Source: Prochloron sp. SulCav_FS08_3_32_3330 | Lineage (GTDB): Bacteria; Cyanobacteriota; Cyanobacteriia; Cyanobacteriales; DYNF01 | Assembly (NCBI GenBank): GCA_020721205.1 | Contig: DYNF01000004.1 | Coordinates: 1 to 64,000, forward strand | Length of the DNA stretch: 64,000 nt | Direction: 5' to 3' | Shown here: one piece after another, positions 51,888 through 59,818 of the stretch | Layout: every line of letters starts with the position of its first letter | Numbering within the stretch: position 1 is the stretch's first letter | Notes under the pieces: generated by a model | Databases searched by the model: none | Told to the model about the DNA's origin: nothing | The model's input: the letters and a program-made list of their open reading frames with translations, nothing else | Made by a program: the position numbers and the translations under genes

Positions 51888-52771
51888 AATCTTTCTTTTA
51901 AATATTCTTTTAACATTAATTGTAAACTATCACGCCAATAAGGGGGAACATTTCCTAATAAATGTAATATTTTTTTACATAATAAGACGGAATAAGCTGG
52001 ACGTTTAGCCGGGGTAGGATATTCCTCTGTAGTAATAGGTATTATCTGTTCAATTTTTAAGGGAAAACCCAATTTTTTTGCTTCCTCAAAAATAGTTACA
52101 GCGAAATCATACCAACTACAAACTCCGCTATTTGTATAGTGATAAATTCCACTAATTTCTGGTGTTAATTGGGGAATTAATTGATAAATTGTAGTGGCTA
52201 AATCTTTTGTCCAAGTGGGGCTACCAATTTGATCCATAACTACTTTTAATTGTTCTCGTTCTTGTCCTAATCTTAACATAGTTTTGACAAAATTTCCTGT
52301 GCCATAAACACCATATACCCAAGCAGTTCTTAAGATTAAATAGTTACTACAATTAGTAATAACTGCGGTTTCTCCTGCTAATTTTGTTTGTCCATAAATA
52401 CCTAAAGGATTAGTTTGATCTGTTTCTAAATAGGGAGTATTTTTAGTACCATCAAAGACATAATCAGTCGAAATATGAATTAATTTAGCCCCCATTTTTT
52501 CTGCTGTCTGTGCAAAAATTTGAGGGGCAATACTATTAACTTTATGAGCAATTTCCGGCTCATTTTCAGCTTTATCTACAGCAGTATAAGCACTACAATT
52601 AATAATAAGATTAGGTTGATAATTTTGGATAAAAGGAGCAATTAATTCAGATTGAGTTAAATCTAAATCTGATTGATTAATACCGAGAAAATTAAGATTA
52701 TTAGCTGTTAAAATATTAGCTAATTCGTTACCTAATTGTCCTTGATTACCGATCAGTAAAATTTTGTTCAT
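51884..52771 (-). CDS. rfbD: dTDP-4-dehydrorhamnose reductase
   Basis: The 295-residue protein starts with the NADPH-binding motif LLIGNQGQLGNEL, includes STDYVFDGT, and has the catalytic YGQTKLAGE Tyr-Lys motif (near 128). It carries out the last step of dTDP-L-rhamnose synthesis. It lies upstream of rfbA on the same strand with a 4-bp overlap. rfbC is 1.9 kb further upstream, separated by a nucleotidyltransferase gene and hicBA. rfbB is not in the window. Confidence 0.95.
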   Translation of the reverse strand: MNKILLIGNQGQLGNELANILTANNLNFLGINQSDLDLTQSELIAPFIQNYQPNLIINCSAYTAVDKAENEPEIAHKVNSIAPQIFAQTAEKMGAKLIHISTDYVFDGTKNTPYLETDQTNPLGIYGQTKLAGETAVITNCSNYLILRTAWVYGVYGTGNFVKTMLRLGQEREQLKVVMDQIGSPTWTKDLATTIYQLIPQLTPEISGIYHYTNSGVCSWYDFAVTIFEEAKKLGFPLKIEQIIPITTEEYPTPAKRPAYSVLLCKKILHLLGNVPPYWRDSLQLMLKEYLKERL

Positions 52772-52831
52772 GATCTTAAGATTTGTCAGAATTTTAAAGT
52801 TTAAATAATTGTCTATAATTATATTATAAAA

Positions 52832-53467
52832 TTACATATTATATTCAAGTTTGCCAATGGTAATTAAACTTTCTAAATCTTCTTGAGCATCCTTCATATA
52901 TTTATTAACAATAGCACGAATTTGATTTAACATTTGTTCATTAGCATTACCAAGCATTCTCGTAATATCCCCAATATCTATACCTCTACTTGCTTTAAGT
53001 TTCATCAAAATAAGATAAGGTAAAGCAATAATAGGAAGCCCTTGTTCATCCATATTAGGATTATTTAAAACTTCAAAAATCCAAGGTTCATCTGACTCTA
53101 AAACATCTAATAATGTACCATCAGTAAGTTGCCAAGTTGTGCCACCAATACTAAGATAACCTATTTTTTTAGCACCGGATTTTTCTAAGTTTTGATAGAT
53201 AGTTTCTTGATCTTCAATATTAATTAAAATATCTAAATCTTCTGTCATTCTTTCCGGCATATATAGACGAGTTGCTATACCACCAACTACCACAAATTTA
53301 TTAAGAGAAATGATATTTTTAATATTAGTCATAATTTTATTTTTTAAAGGACGATTGATCAGTAAGGATAAATTACTACCACTTCCGGGTTTAATTCGTT
53401 TAAGAATAATTTTAATATATTCTTTGCGTCTTAAACTAGCATCATTTAATAAATTAGATTGAATCAT
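52832..53467 (-). CDS. Nucleotidyltransferase-fold protein
   Basis: The 211-residue frame contains VVVGGIATRLYMPERMTEDL followed by DILI (residues about 59-82), a minimal nucleotidyltransferase core (GG...T.D.D), and IIALPYLILMKLKASRGIDI, typical of MNT/AbiEii-like or DUF6036 proteins. The preceding 45 residues lack obvious homology; an internal ATG at 53332 is an alternative start. Such proteins are often antitoxins or toxins that modify tRNA. There is no HEPN partner beside it. It lies between rfbD and hicBA and looks like an accessory insertion. Confidence 0.75.
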   Translation of the reverse strand: MIQSNLLNDASLRRKEYIKIILKRIKPGSGSNLSLLINRPLKNKIMTNIKNIISLNKFVVVGGIATRLYMPERMTEDLDILINIEDQETIYQNLEKSGAKKIGYLSIGGTTWQLTDGTLLDVLESDEPWIFEVLNNPNMDEQGLPIIALPYLILMKLKASRGIDIGDITRMLGNANEQMLNQIRAIVNKYMKDAQEDLESLITIGKLEYNM

Positions 53468-53637
53468 ATTATTTTAATTAATTAATCAATTCTAACTTTA
53501 TCATATTTTTGAGCTTAATTTATTAATTAATCATTAAATTATATTTGTGAAGATCAATTATATTGTGTCATGCCCGTCTCATCATTAAATTAACAACAAA
53601 AAAAACAATTAATATTAATTTAATTTATATATAGGGT

Positions 53638-53768
53638 TGGGCATGGCATTTGTTGGGTTATTTTTTGGGATCATAAATTAACGATGCCATGCCCCTACAT
53701 TGATCGGGTGGGTAATATATCAGAATTAAAATATTAATGATTAAATATTAAAAAGTTACTCACTTTAC
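53638..53768. repeat. Two hairpin repeats left of hicBA
   Basis: 53638-53694: GGGCATGGCAT faces ATGCCATGCCC. 53708-53768: GTGGGTAATATATCAG to AAAAAGTTACTCACTTTAC, the left bracket of hicBA. A CCCCGACTTTTGGG piece like the one at 13498 lies at 53792. Confidence 0.8.
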
Positions 53769-53888
53769 ACAAAGTGGAAGATTTAACAAATCCCCGACTT
53801 TTGGGTTTACATAAATTAATTAACATTTTAAATTAATTTTTTTTTGATGTTATGCTAGAATTGATGATACAAATTAAGAGGAATAATT

Positions 53889-54140
53889 ATGGTTGTTAAA
53901 AACTTAACTAAAGATCAATTAAAATCATTAAAAAATTACACAATTGTTTTACGTCCTGATGATAATAATACTTATGTTGCATATATTCCGGCGATTTCAG
54001 GATGTCATGCTTGGGGCAAAACTCCAGAAGAAGCTAAGACTGAATTAAACTATGTTTTTGAGATGATTCAAGAAGAATATTTAGAAGCAGGAAAAACTTT
54101 ACCTCAAGATGTAGAATTAACGGTTAATTATGCCAACTAA
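53889..54140 (+). CDS. hicB: HicB-family antitoxin
   Basis: The 83-residue protein shows the HicB partial RNase H-like fold: YTIVLRPDDNNTYVAYIPAI, then SGCHAWGKTPEEAKTELNYV, the common 'P.ipGc.a.GdT.eEAl.n' pattern. It lacks a C-terminal DNA-binding extension, so autoregulation may come from the complex or be weak. AAGAGGAA precedes the ATG. It lies first and overlaps hicA by 11 bp, the reverse of the more usual hicA-hicB order but common in cyanobacteria. Confidence 0.93.
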   Translation: MVVKNLTKDQLKSLKNYTIVLRPDDNNTYVAYIPAISGCHAWGKTPEEAKTELNYVFEMIQEEYLEAGKTLPQDVELTVNYAN

Positions 54141-54342
54141 AGCAAAAGAATTACAAAAAGTAGCCAAAAAATTAGGCTTTCAAAAAATGCGACAAAAAGG
54201 AAGTCATAGTCGCTGGATCCATCCTGATGGAAGGTCGACAACTATTCCTATACATGGGAATAGTGAGATTGGGGGATGGTTATTTAAAGAAATACTCAAA
54301 CAGTTAGGAATTAACGAAAAAGAGTTTAATCAATTAAAATAA
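54130..54342 (+). CDS. hicA: HicA-family mRNA interferase toxin
   Basis: The 70-residue basic protein has the double-stranded RNA-binding-like fold of HicA, with the catalytic His26 in KGSHSRWIHPDG and TIPIHGNSEIGGWLFKEILK. HicA cleaves mRNA independently of the ribosome. The start codon lies inside hicB. The module sits between two near-identical direct repeats (53708-53768 and 54377-54438). Confidence 0.93.
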   Translation: MPTKAKELQKVAKKLGFQKMRQKGSHSRWIHPDGRSTTIPIHGNSEIGGWLFKEILKQLGINEKEFNQLK

Positions 54343-54376
54343 TTTTATGATTAATTGTTAAGTTTTTAATTTGTAG

Positions 54377-54438
54377 AGTGAGCAAAATATCAGCATAAAA
54401 ATATTAATTATTAAATATTAAAAAGTTGCCCACCTTAC
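54377..54438. repeat. Right bracket repeat of hicBA
   Basis: GTGAGCAAAATATCAG to AAAAAGTTGCCCACCTTAC matches the repeat at 53708-53768 in the same orientation, 670 bp apart. Confidence 0.8.
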
Positions 54439-54451
54439 AGAATTTAATTAA

Positions 54452-54619
54452 AATAGTCGCTTTAGCAGACTTTTGCTATTAGCTTTGAAATTTATTTCAA
54501 AGTGGTATTTATCTTTATCATCTAATTTTTATTAATATAAAATATGATCAATTAATCTTTTAATCCGCAATGAAATAAATTTCATTGCTAACAGCCAAAA
54601 TCTGCTAAAGCGATTATTT
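54452..54619. mobile_element. 168-bp element with ~55-bp terminal inverted repeats
   Basis: The left arm starts AATAGTCGCTTTAGCAGA and goes on TTAGCTTTGAAATTTATT. The right arm, read in complement, starts AAATAATCGCTTTAGCAGA and goes on TTAGCAATGAAATTTATT. Each arm has its own hairpin (CTTTGAAAT-TTATTTCAAAG and AATGAAAT-AAATTTCATT). One arm alone occurs at 14751 and around 45689. There is no open frame. Confidence 0.8.
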
Positions 54620-54684
54620 TTGACAATAATTAATACAATTGAGGCTCAAAAATGATGTTAAGACGTAGTTTAGATGAACATTAT

Positions 54685-55230
54685 TTAGCTAAAAAGATCA
54701 GCGTCTTTTAATAATTTTCCTGCTTGATCTTTTGCTGATAAAATAGGTTCTTCCTTTAAATTCCAATTAATATTAAGATCCGGATCATTCCACCTAATAC
54801 ACCGATCGCCTTGAGGGAAATAATAATCAGTAGTTTTATATAAAAATTCGGTAGTTTCAGATAATACTAAAAAACCATGCGCAAAACCGGGAGGAATCCA
54901 TAATTGTTGTTTATTTTCTGCGTCTAACTCTATAGCGACCCATTGCTTAAAAGTGGGAGAACTTTTGCGAATATCTACCGCAATATCTAACACTTTCCCT
55001 TGGGTAACTCTTACTAATTTTCCTTGAGGATGTTCTATTTGATAATGTAATCCTCTTAAGACATTTTTACAAGATTTTGAATGATTATCTTGCACAAAAG
55101 TTAAGTTAAATCCTGTTTTTTCTTCAAATACTTTTTGATTAAAACTTTCAAAGAAAAAACCCCGATCATCAGCAAAAATTTTCGGTTCAATAATTAAAAC
55201 ATCGGGAATTTTTGTAGGAATAATATTCAT
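54685..55230 (-). CDS. rfbC: dTDP-4-dehydrorhamnose 3,5-epimerase
   Basis: From the ATG at 55230 the protein has 181 residues starting MNIIPTKIPDVLIIEPKIFA; an in-frame TTG at 55251 lies in a TTCAAAA heptamer and is rejected. The RmlC signatures are DDRGFFFESFNQ, QDNHSKS, LRGLHYQ (active-site His) and IPPGFAHGFLVLSE. It catalyses the double epimerisation that precedes RfbD. It is transcribed towards rfbD, but two unrelated gene units and repeats separate them. Confidence 0.95.
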   Translation of the reverse strand: MNIIPTKIPDVLIIEPKIFADDRGFFFESFNQKVFEEKTGFNLTFVQDNHSKSCKNVLRGLHYQIEHPQGKLVRVTQGKVLDIAVDIRKSSPTFKQWVAIELDAENKQQLWIPPGFAHGFLVLSETTEFLYKTTDYYFPQGDRCIRWNDPDLNINWNLKEEPILSAKDQAGKLLKDADLFS

Positions 55231-55370
55231 AAAAAACAATTCAAAATTCAAAATTTAAAATTTAAAATTAATTAGTCAATTGTACTTTGTCTAAATCTAA
55301 ATATTTAACTATTAATTAATAATAGACATCTCCAGTAATGAATTTTTTATTGTCTCAAATCCCTGTAGAG

Positions 55371-55554
55371 CAGGGCGTTTTCATTCTCAGGAGGCAACGG
55401 GTTGAAACCCGTTGCTACATAAACAAAACCTGCCTACGCAGGTTAAATTTTTAAATATTAGTTAATATTTAATCCTAAAACCCGTAAAGACGGGTTTTGT
55501 TTGGGTAGCGACAGGTTTTAACCTGTCGTAAAAAAAAAGAATGAAAACACCCTG
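55371..55554. mobile_element. 184-bp MITE-like element, copy D
   Basis: It has the same length and ends as copy B (CAGGGCGTTTTCATTCT ... AGAATGAAAACACCCTG). CCCTGTAGAG is duplicated on both flanks (55361-55370 and 55555-55564). The right duplicate is the start of a palindrome, CCTGTAGAGATGTAAAA with TTTTACGTCTCTACAGG (55556-55589), so the element landed in a pre-existing hairpin. Interior hairpins run in inverted order compared with copy A. Confidence 0.9.
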
Positions 55555-55706
55555 CCCTGTAGAGATGTAAAATTTTACGTCTCTACAGGAAATAACAAAA
55601 AATCCCCGACTTTTGATCTTACTAAAATAGTAAGACTTCCAAAATATTTTAAAATAAAATTAAAACTATTGGAAGTCTAAAAGAAATAAAATGTAATAAT
55701 ATATAC

Positions 55707-56930
55707 TTACGGTGCTAAAGCATTACCTCTTAAGAGGCTACCAATCGTTTTGGCTGTGATTTTTAACTGAGTAAAAGGATTAGCAGGAACTACGGTTTTA
55801 TACAAATAACTATCAAAAGTTAACTTTTGTACATCAATATCGGAACACATTTCTACAAATGCCTCACGAGTGGCATCACTGCGATAGAATACCCTTTGCA
55901 GAATATCTAAGACTAAATAAGTCGCACCGTATTGCTTATTCCAGCGTTTTAAGAACTGTTGTAAATCCGCTTCAGTGGGGATTTTTTGCCCTTTATTACT
56001 GGTTTCCACAATCGTCTCGGCACACATCCGTGCCGATTTCGCCGCAAAATAAATACCCTCTCCCGAAGACTTGGTAACAGTGCCTAAAGCATCTCCCACC
56101 AACACCACACGACCTCGAATCGGGCGGGGACGGGGATGTTCAGGAATGGGATGAGCTTCCACTTTAATGATTTCTCCCCCTTCTAATCTTTTGGCGGCTC
56201 TTTGACGAATACCCGCTTGAAGGTCTTTAATCATCGCCTTATTAACCTTCATTGTACCCGTTCCCACCGCAACGTGGTCATATTTCGGGAATACCCAAGC
56301 ATAAAAATCCGGTGAAACATCCGTACCAACGTACATTTCCGCTAAATCCTCATAATATGCCATTTTATCTTCAGGCAGACGAATCCGCTCTTGAAAAGCG
56401 ATCGCATAATTATAATCTCCAGCGTCAATCGCTTTGGCAATACGGGAGTTAGCCCCATCCGCACCAATCACAAGGTCAACTTTCAGAGTTTTCATCACTC
56501 CTTTAGCCTCCCCTAAAGAATGGTCAGCATAATGGAGGGTATAAGGCTCAGAATTACTACTCGGAATATCTAATTGAAAAACCGTCCCATTAATCAGATT
56601 AGCTCCGAATTTTGCCGCTCGATCGCGCAGAAAACTATCTAAAACTTCTCTGCGACACATTCCGATATATTCATCGTCTTTAAGAGTTTGACCAATATTT
56701 ACCTCAATATTAGAGGGAGAAATCATTTTCATTTTACGCACACGACGATCAATGATTTCCGGGGGTAGATCAAATTCACTAACCATACAAAGAGGAATCG
56801 CACCACCACAGGGTTTAGCGTTATCGAGTTTACGCTCAAAAATATAAGTTTCGATCCCTGCTTTCGCTAAAGTTTCAGCCGCCGATGAACCCGCCGGTCC
56901 ACCGCCCACCACAGCAACCCGTAGTACCAA
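55707..56930 (-). CDS. chlP: Geranylgeranyl reductase ChlP, TTG start
   Basis: The 407-residue flavoprotein begins VLRVAVVGGGPAGSSAAE (FAD dinucleotide motif GxGxxG/A) and contains RKLDNAKPCGGAIP and RPIRGRVVLVGDALGTVTKSSGEGIYFAAKSA, split motifs of ChlP. It reduces the geranylgeranyl chain to phytyl for chlorophyll a, tocopherol and phylloquinone at the thylakoid membrane. The start is TTG, with AAGGAG seven bases upstream, and fits the usual family N-terminus. It lies between repeats and a methyltransferase gene, transcribed alone. Confidence 0.95.
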   Translation of the reverse strand: MVLRVAVVGGGPAGSSAAETLAKAGIETYIFERKLDNAKPCGGAIPLCMVSEFDLPPEIIDRRVRKMKMISPSNIEVNIGQTLKDDEYIGMCRREVLDSFLRDRAAKFGANLINGTVFQLDIPSSNSEPYTLHYADHSLGEAKGVMKTLKVDLVIGADGANSRIAKAIDAGDYNYAIAFQERIRLPEDKMAYYEDLAEMYVGTDVSPDFYAWVFPKYDHVAVGTGTMKVNKAMIKDLQAGIRQRAAKRLEGGEIIKVEAHPIPEHPRPRPIRGRVVLVGDALGTVTKSSGEGIYFAAKSARMCAETIVETSNKGQKIPTEADLQQFLKRWNKQYGATYLVLDILQRVFYRSDATREAFVEMCSDIDVQKLTFDSYLYKTVVPANPFTQLKITAKTIGSLLRGNALAP

Positions 56931-57027
56931 GAGTTTTCTCCTTAAAATTTATTTGTATAATTTATTGTCTAAGGATCCTACCACGAACCTACAGAAAAAA
57001 CCGCTTATTGTTAATTTTTGTCAAGTT

Positions 57028-57123
57028 TTATTGAAAATTAAATATTTTTTGTAAAAAATAATGTTTATTAATTATTTTTAGAACTTCTAAATCAGATAAT
57101 TGATCCCAATCAATCTTATCCAT
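57028..57123 (-). CDS. Possible 31-aa protein downstream of the methyltransferase
   Basis: ATG at 57123, 24 bases after the methyltransferase stop on the same strand, gives MDKIDWDQLSDLEVLKIINK plus HYFLQKIFNFQ. The amphipathic composition is plausible for a helix, but it may be a remnant or chance. I recognise no family. Confidence 0.3.
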   Translation of the reverse strand: MDKIDWDQLSDLEVLKIINKHYFLQKIFNFQ

Positions 57124-57147
57124 TTGCTGATTATTTTAAATCTATTT

Positions 57148-59400
57148 TTAAAATAATTTAAGTTGATTATCTCCACTTTTTAAGCACCAACTATTATCTC
57201 CGATTCTTTCTCCAATATCTTCTAATACTGTTAAAATTGTTTGATTTTCTGGTGTTGTACCATTTTTTAATAAGGGTAATAAATGTAATACTATTTCATC
57301 AAAAGATGAGGTTTTACTTTCTCTTTCCCTCCGTCTTAAATAACTGATTAAATAATATTTAATCCTTAATTTTACATCAAGATGAGATTTAAACTGAGCA
57401 TCTTTTTTCAATGTAAAAATTTCTTTTGTTTCATCATAATCAAAATTATCCATTAAAATTGGTGTAAGATCAGAATATTCTTTTTTTAATAAGTCTAAAA
57501 AACCTAATTCTAAACCTTTAATAATTAATTCATCGTTAATTTGTTCTAAAGTTGCCCCATCATTTTTCGCAATAATTCCCTCAATAGTTTCAATCACAAT
57601 TTCTGCTATATCCATGCCTAAATTAGCTTTCATAATCGCTTTAGGAGTGCGTACTTTGCGGAAATTAATAATTAATTGCCCTGATAAAACTGTAAAAGGA
57701 TTTTGTCTTTTTTTAAAGCTAGTTTGTCCATTTTTTTGTGCTACCGCACCGATATATTCAAAACCACAATTTTCGGCAGTATCTATGATTAAATGCCAAA
57801 ATTCTGGATCTTTATGGGCAAAAACAAAGGATAACCAGCGATCAAATTTTAAAACTCGATACATTTCTTTAATACTTTCTGCTATTAACTCGTTATATTC
57901 TTCTTTACTTTTTTGATATTCTCCTCCTTCGATCGCCTCTATTTTATAATCAGCTTCTGTTACTTCTAAATCTAACCAAGCATTCCACATAATAGATAAA
58001 TCTAAATAAGGAATTTTCTTACCATAAGGGGGATCAGTATAAATATAGTCAACACTTTCATTAGCAATAAAACTTAAATCTGTAGCAGAATTTTTAATAA
58101 TTTGAGCATTAGAAATAGTATTTTCATTAATATAATATTCCATTTCTTTTTTAGCTGAAACTACTTTTTTAAAACGCATTTCAAAATAAGTTAAAATATC
58201 AAGTTCGACTGGATTGGGAGCAATTCTATAACGATAATATCTAAAAGCAGAAGCATCTCCTCCTCCTTTGGCACGAACTGAAGAAGAATGATAAGTTAAA
58301 TTTACTTTTGTTAAAAGACTAGAAAACATTAACATTAATGTATCTCTAATATTTTGCTTTTTCTCTTTTTTAATCAGAGATTTTAATAAACCTAATTGAG
58401 CCAATTGTTGATCACTAAATAACTGTTCCACTGTTTCCACATCTGAGCCTTTAGGTAACTTTAAACCTTGAGGATAGGGATATTTTTTCAAAGCTTTTTT
58501 AATCTCATCTTTAGTTTTAGGTTCATCTTTTTCATAACCTATTTTTACCCTTTCAAAAGCTTGATTTAACTGATCAAAATTAACAGGATTAATTAAAGAA
58601 TTAACCAGAAAAATTGCCATCGGGTTAATATCTGTAGTGATCGCCTTTCGATTATTCATTAAAGCCTCGATCGCCGTAACACCACTACCACCAAAAGGAT
58701 CAAGAATTAAATCATCAGGCTGACTATAATTCTTAATATATTCAGCAACCACATTCCAAGCCTGTTTAGTAAAATAACCATGGACTCCAAAATGACGTTT
58801 AGCCGCCTGTTTTTTCACAGGAATTTCTGTTAATAAAGGACGAGTTTTATAGTCAAAAATCCTCCCCTCGCCTGTGGGAGAGGGGGCGGGGGTGAGGGCT
58901 AAATTATAATTAAAACTTTTACCAATTTGAAAACTTTGAGGTGATAAAAATTGACTTAAATTTTCCCAATAATATTCAATTTGATCGAGACTAAAAAATA
59001 AAATAGGTGTATCAGTGCCAGTAGTTTTAAAAAGAGAAAATTCTAAACCATTACAAAGAGCAAAATAATTACTTCTAATTTCTGGATGGGTAGCATAACT
59101 ATAAACTTGTTCAATATTTTCACCCTCTTTAATATTTTGATTAGGGGCTTTAGCATCTAATACCCAAGCATAATTATTTTCTATTTTTAAAACATAATCT
59201 GGTACTAAATTTACCGGGCGTTTTTTACTTCCAATTTTCAAAAAAGGATGGTGTAAAGTTTTACTTCTAATAATATTTGATTGAGTATAACCGAGAGCTT
59301 TTAAAATAGGTAAAATAATCACTTCCCTGACACTATCCTCTTTAAAATCAGGGTTAGTTATGATAGATTGAAAATTAAGATCACTGAAAATATTTTTCAT
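57148..59400 (-). CDS. Nuclease-methyltransferase fusion (restriction-modification type)
   Basis: Residues 1-150 resemble the N-terminal nuclease domain of type I/IIG restriction enzymes, with Asp68 in VPDYVLK and Asp82-Ala-Lys84 (PD-(D/E)XK). Residues 225-470 contain methyltransferase motif I LDPFGGSGVTAIEA (233-246) and motif IV TDPPYGKKIPYLDLSIMW (455-472), separated by about 210 residues that may hold a target-recognition region. The pattern resembles COG1743-like DNA methylases. The C-terminal 250 residues are helical. All 750 residues are in one frame with no separate specificity subunit. The linker at 169-179 is encoded by a GC-rich palindromic repeat. Confidence 0.75.
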   Translation of the reverse strand: MKNIFSDLNFQSIITNPDFKEDSVREVIILPILKALGYTQSNIIRSKTLHHPFLKIGSKKRPVNLVPDYVLKIENNYAWVLDAKAPNQNIKEGENIEQVYSYATHPEIRSNYFALCNGLEFSLFKTTGTDTPILFFSLDQIEYYWENLSQFLSPQSFQIGKSFNYNLALTPAPSPTGEGRIFDYKTRPLLTEIPVKKQAAKRHFGVHGYFTKQAWNVVAEYIKNYSQPDDLILDPFGGSGVTAIEALMNNRKAITTDINPMAIFLVNSLINPVNFDQLNQAFERVKIGYEKDEPKTKDEIKKALKKYPYPQGLKLPKGSDVETVEQLFSDQQLAQLGLLKSLIKKEKKQNIRDTLMLMFSSLLTKVNLTYHSSSVRAKGGGDASAFRYYRYRIAPNPVELDILTYFEMRFKKVVSAKKEMEYYINENTISNAQIIKNSATDLSFIANESVDYIYTDPPYGKKIPYLDLSIMWNAWLDLEVTEADYKIEAIEGGEYQKSKEEYNELIAESIKEMYRVLKFDRWLSFVFAHKDPEFWHLIIDTAENCGFEYIGAVAQKNGQTSFKKRQNPFTVLSGQLIINFRKVRTPKAIMKANLGMDIAEIVIETIEGIIAKNDGATLEQINDELIIKGLELGFLDLLKKEYSDLTPILMDNFDYDETKEIFTLKKDAQFKSHLDVKLRIKYYLISYLRRRERESKTSSFDEIVLHLLPLLKNGTTPENQTILTVLEDIGERIGDNSWCLKSGDNQLKLF
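58861..58899. repeat. GC-rich palindromic repeat within the methyltransferase gene
   Basis: CCTCCCCTCGCCTGTGGGAG followed by AGGGGGCGGGGGTGAGGG can fold back on itself (CCCCTC.CC with GG.GAGGGG). It codes in frame for LTPAPSPTGEG (residues 169-179), the well-known translated form of a repeat found across cyanobacteria. GC content is far above the surrounding gene. Confidence 0.85.
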
Positions 59401-59818
59401 AGTTTTTGATATATAATTATTTGATTTGAGTATTGATACCGCTTTGAAATAAATTTCAAAGCTAATAAAGAACGTTCAACAAATTGAACTTTTTTTGATT
59501 TTATAGTGCTACGCATAATTGTTAGGACGTTATTTATAGTAATGCCATTTGATTTGTAAAAATTGTGGAACGGGCATCTTGCCCGTAACAGGAAACTAGA
59601 AGCCTGTTCCACTGTTCACAACCCAATTAGAATTGCTATATTAAATCCTGTAGAGACGTAATATATTACGTCTCTACAAATGTCCTAACATTAGTTAGTC
59701 GTGCTATAAATCCATTTAAAGTTATGATCAAAGTGTAGCTAATTGAAATAATATTTAATAGAAAAAAGGTGGGCATAACCCACCCTAATTTTAACTAATT
59801 TTAACTTTCTTTTAACCT
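59401..59818. repeat. Gene-free stretch of hairpins including a perfect 30-bp palindrome
   Basis: 59441-59462 is GCTTTGAAATA with its inverted partner, and GTTCAA-CAAAT-TTGAAC follows at 59474-59489, the same pair seen at 14160-14207. 59565-59613 pairs GTGGAAC with GTTCCAC around GGGCATCTTGCCC. 59649-59678 is a perfect palindrome, TGTAGAGACGTAATA plus its complement. 59768-59786 holds GGTGGGCATAACCCACC, probably the sigA terminator. Confidence 0.8.

Noticed and set aside
59397-59612. 71-codon minus-strand frame upstream of the methyltransferase
   Set aside because: It lies over hairpin repeats found elsewhere in the window.
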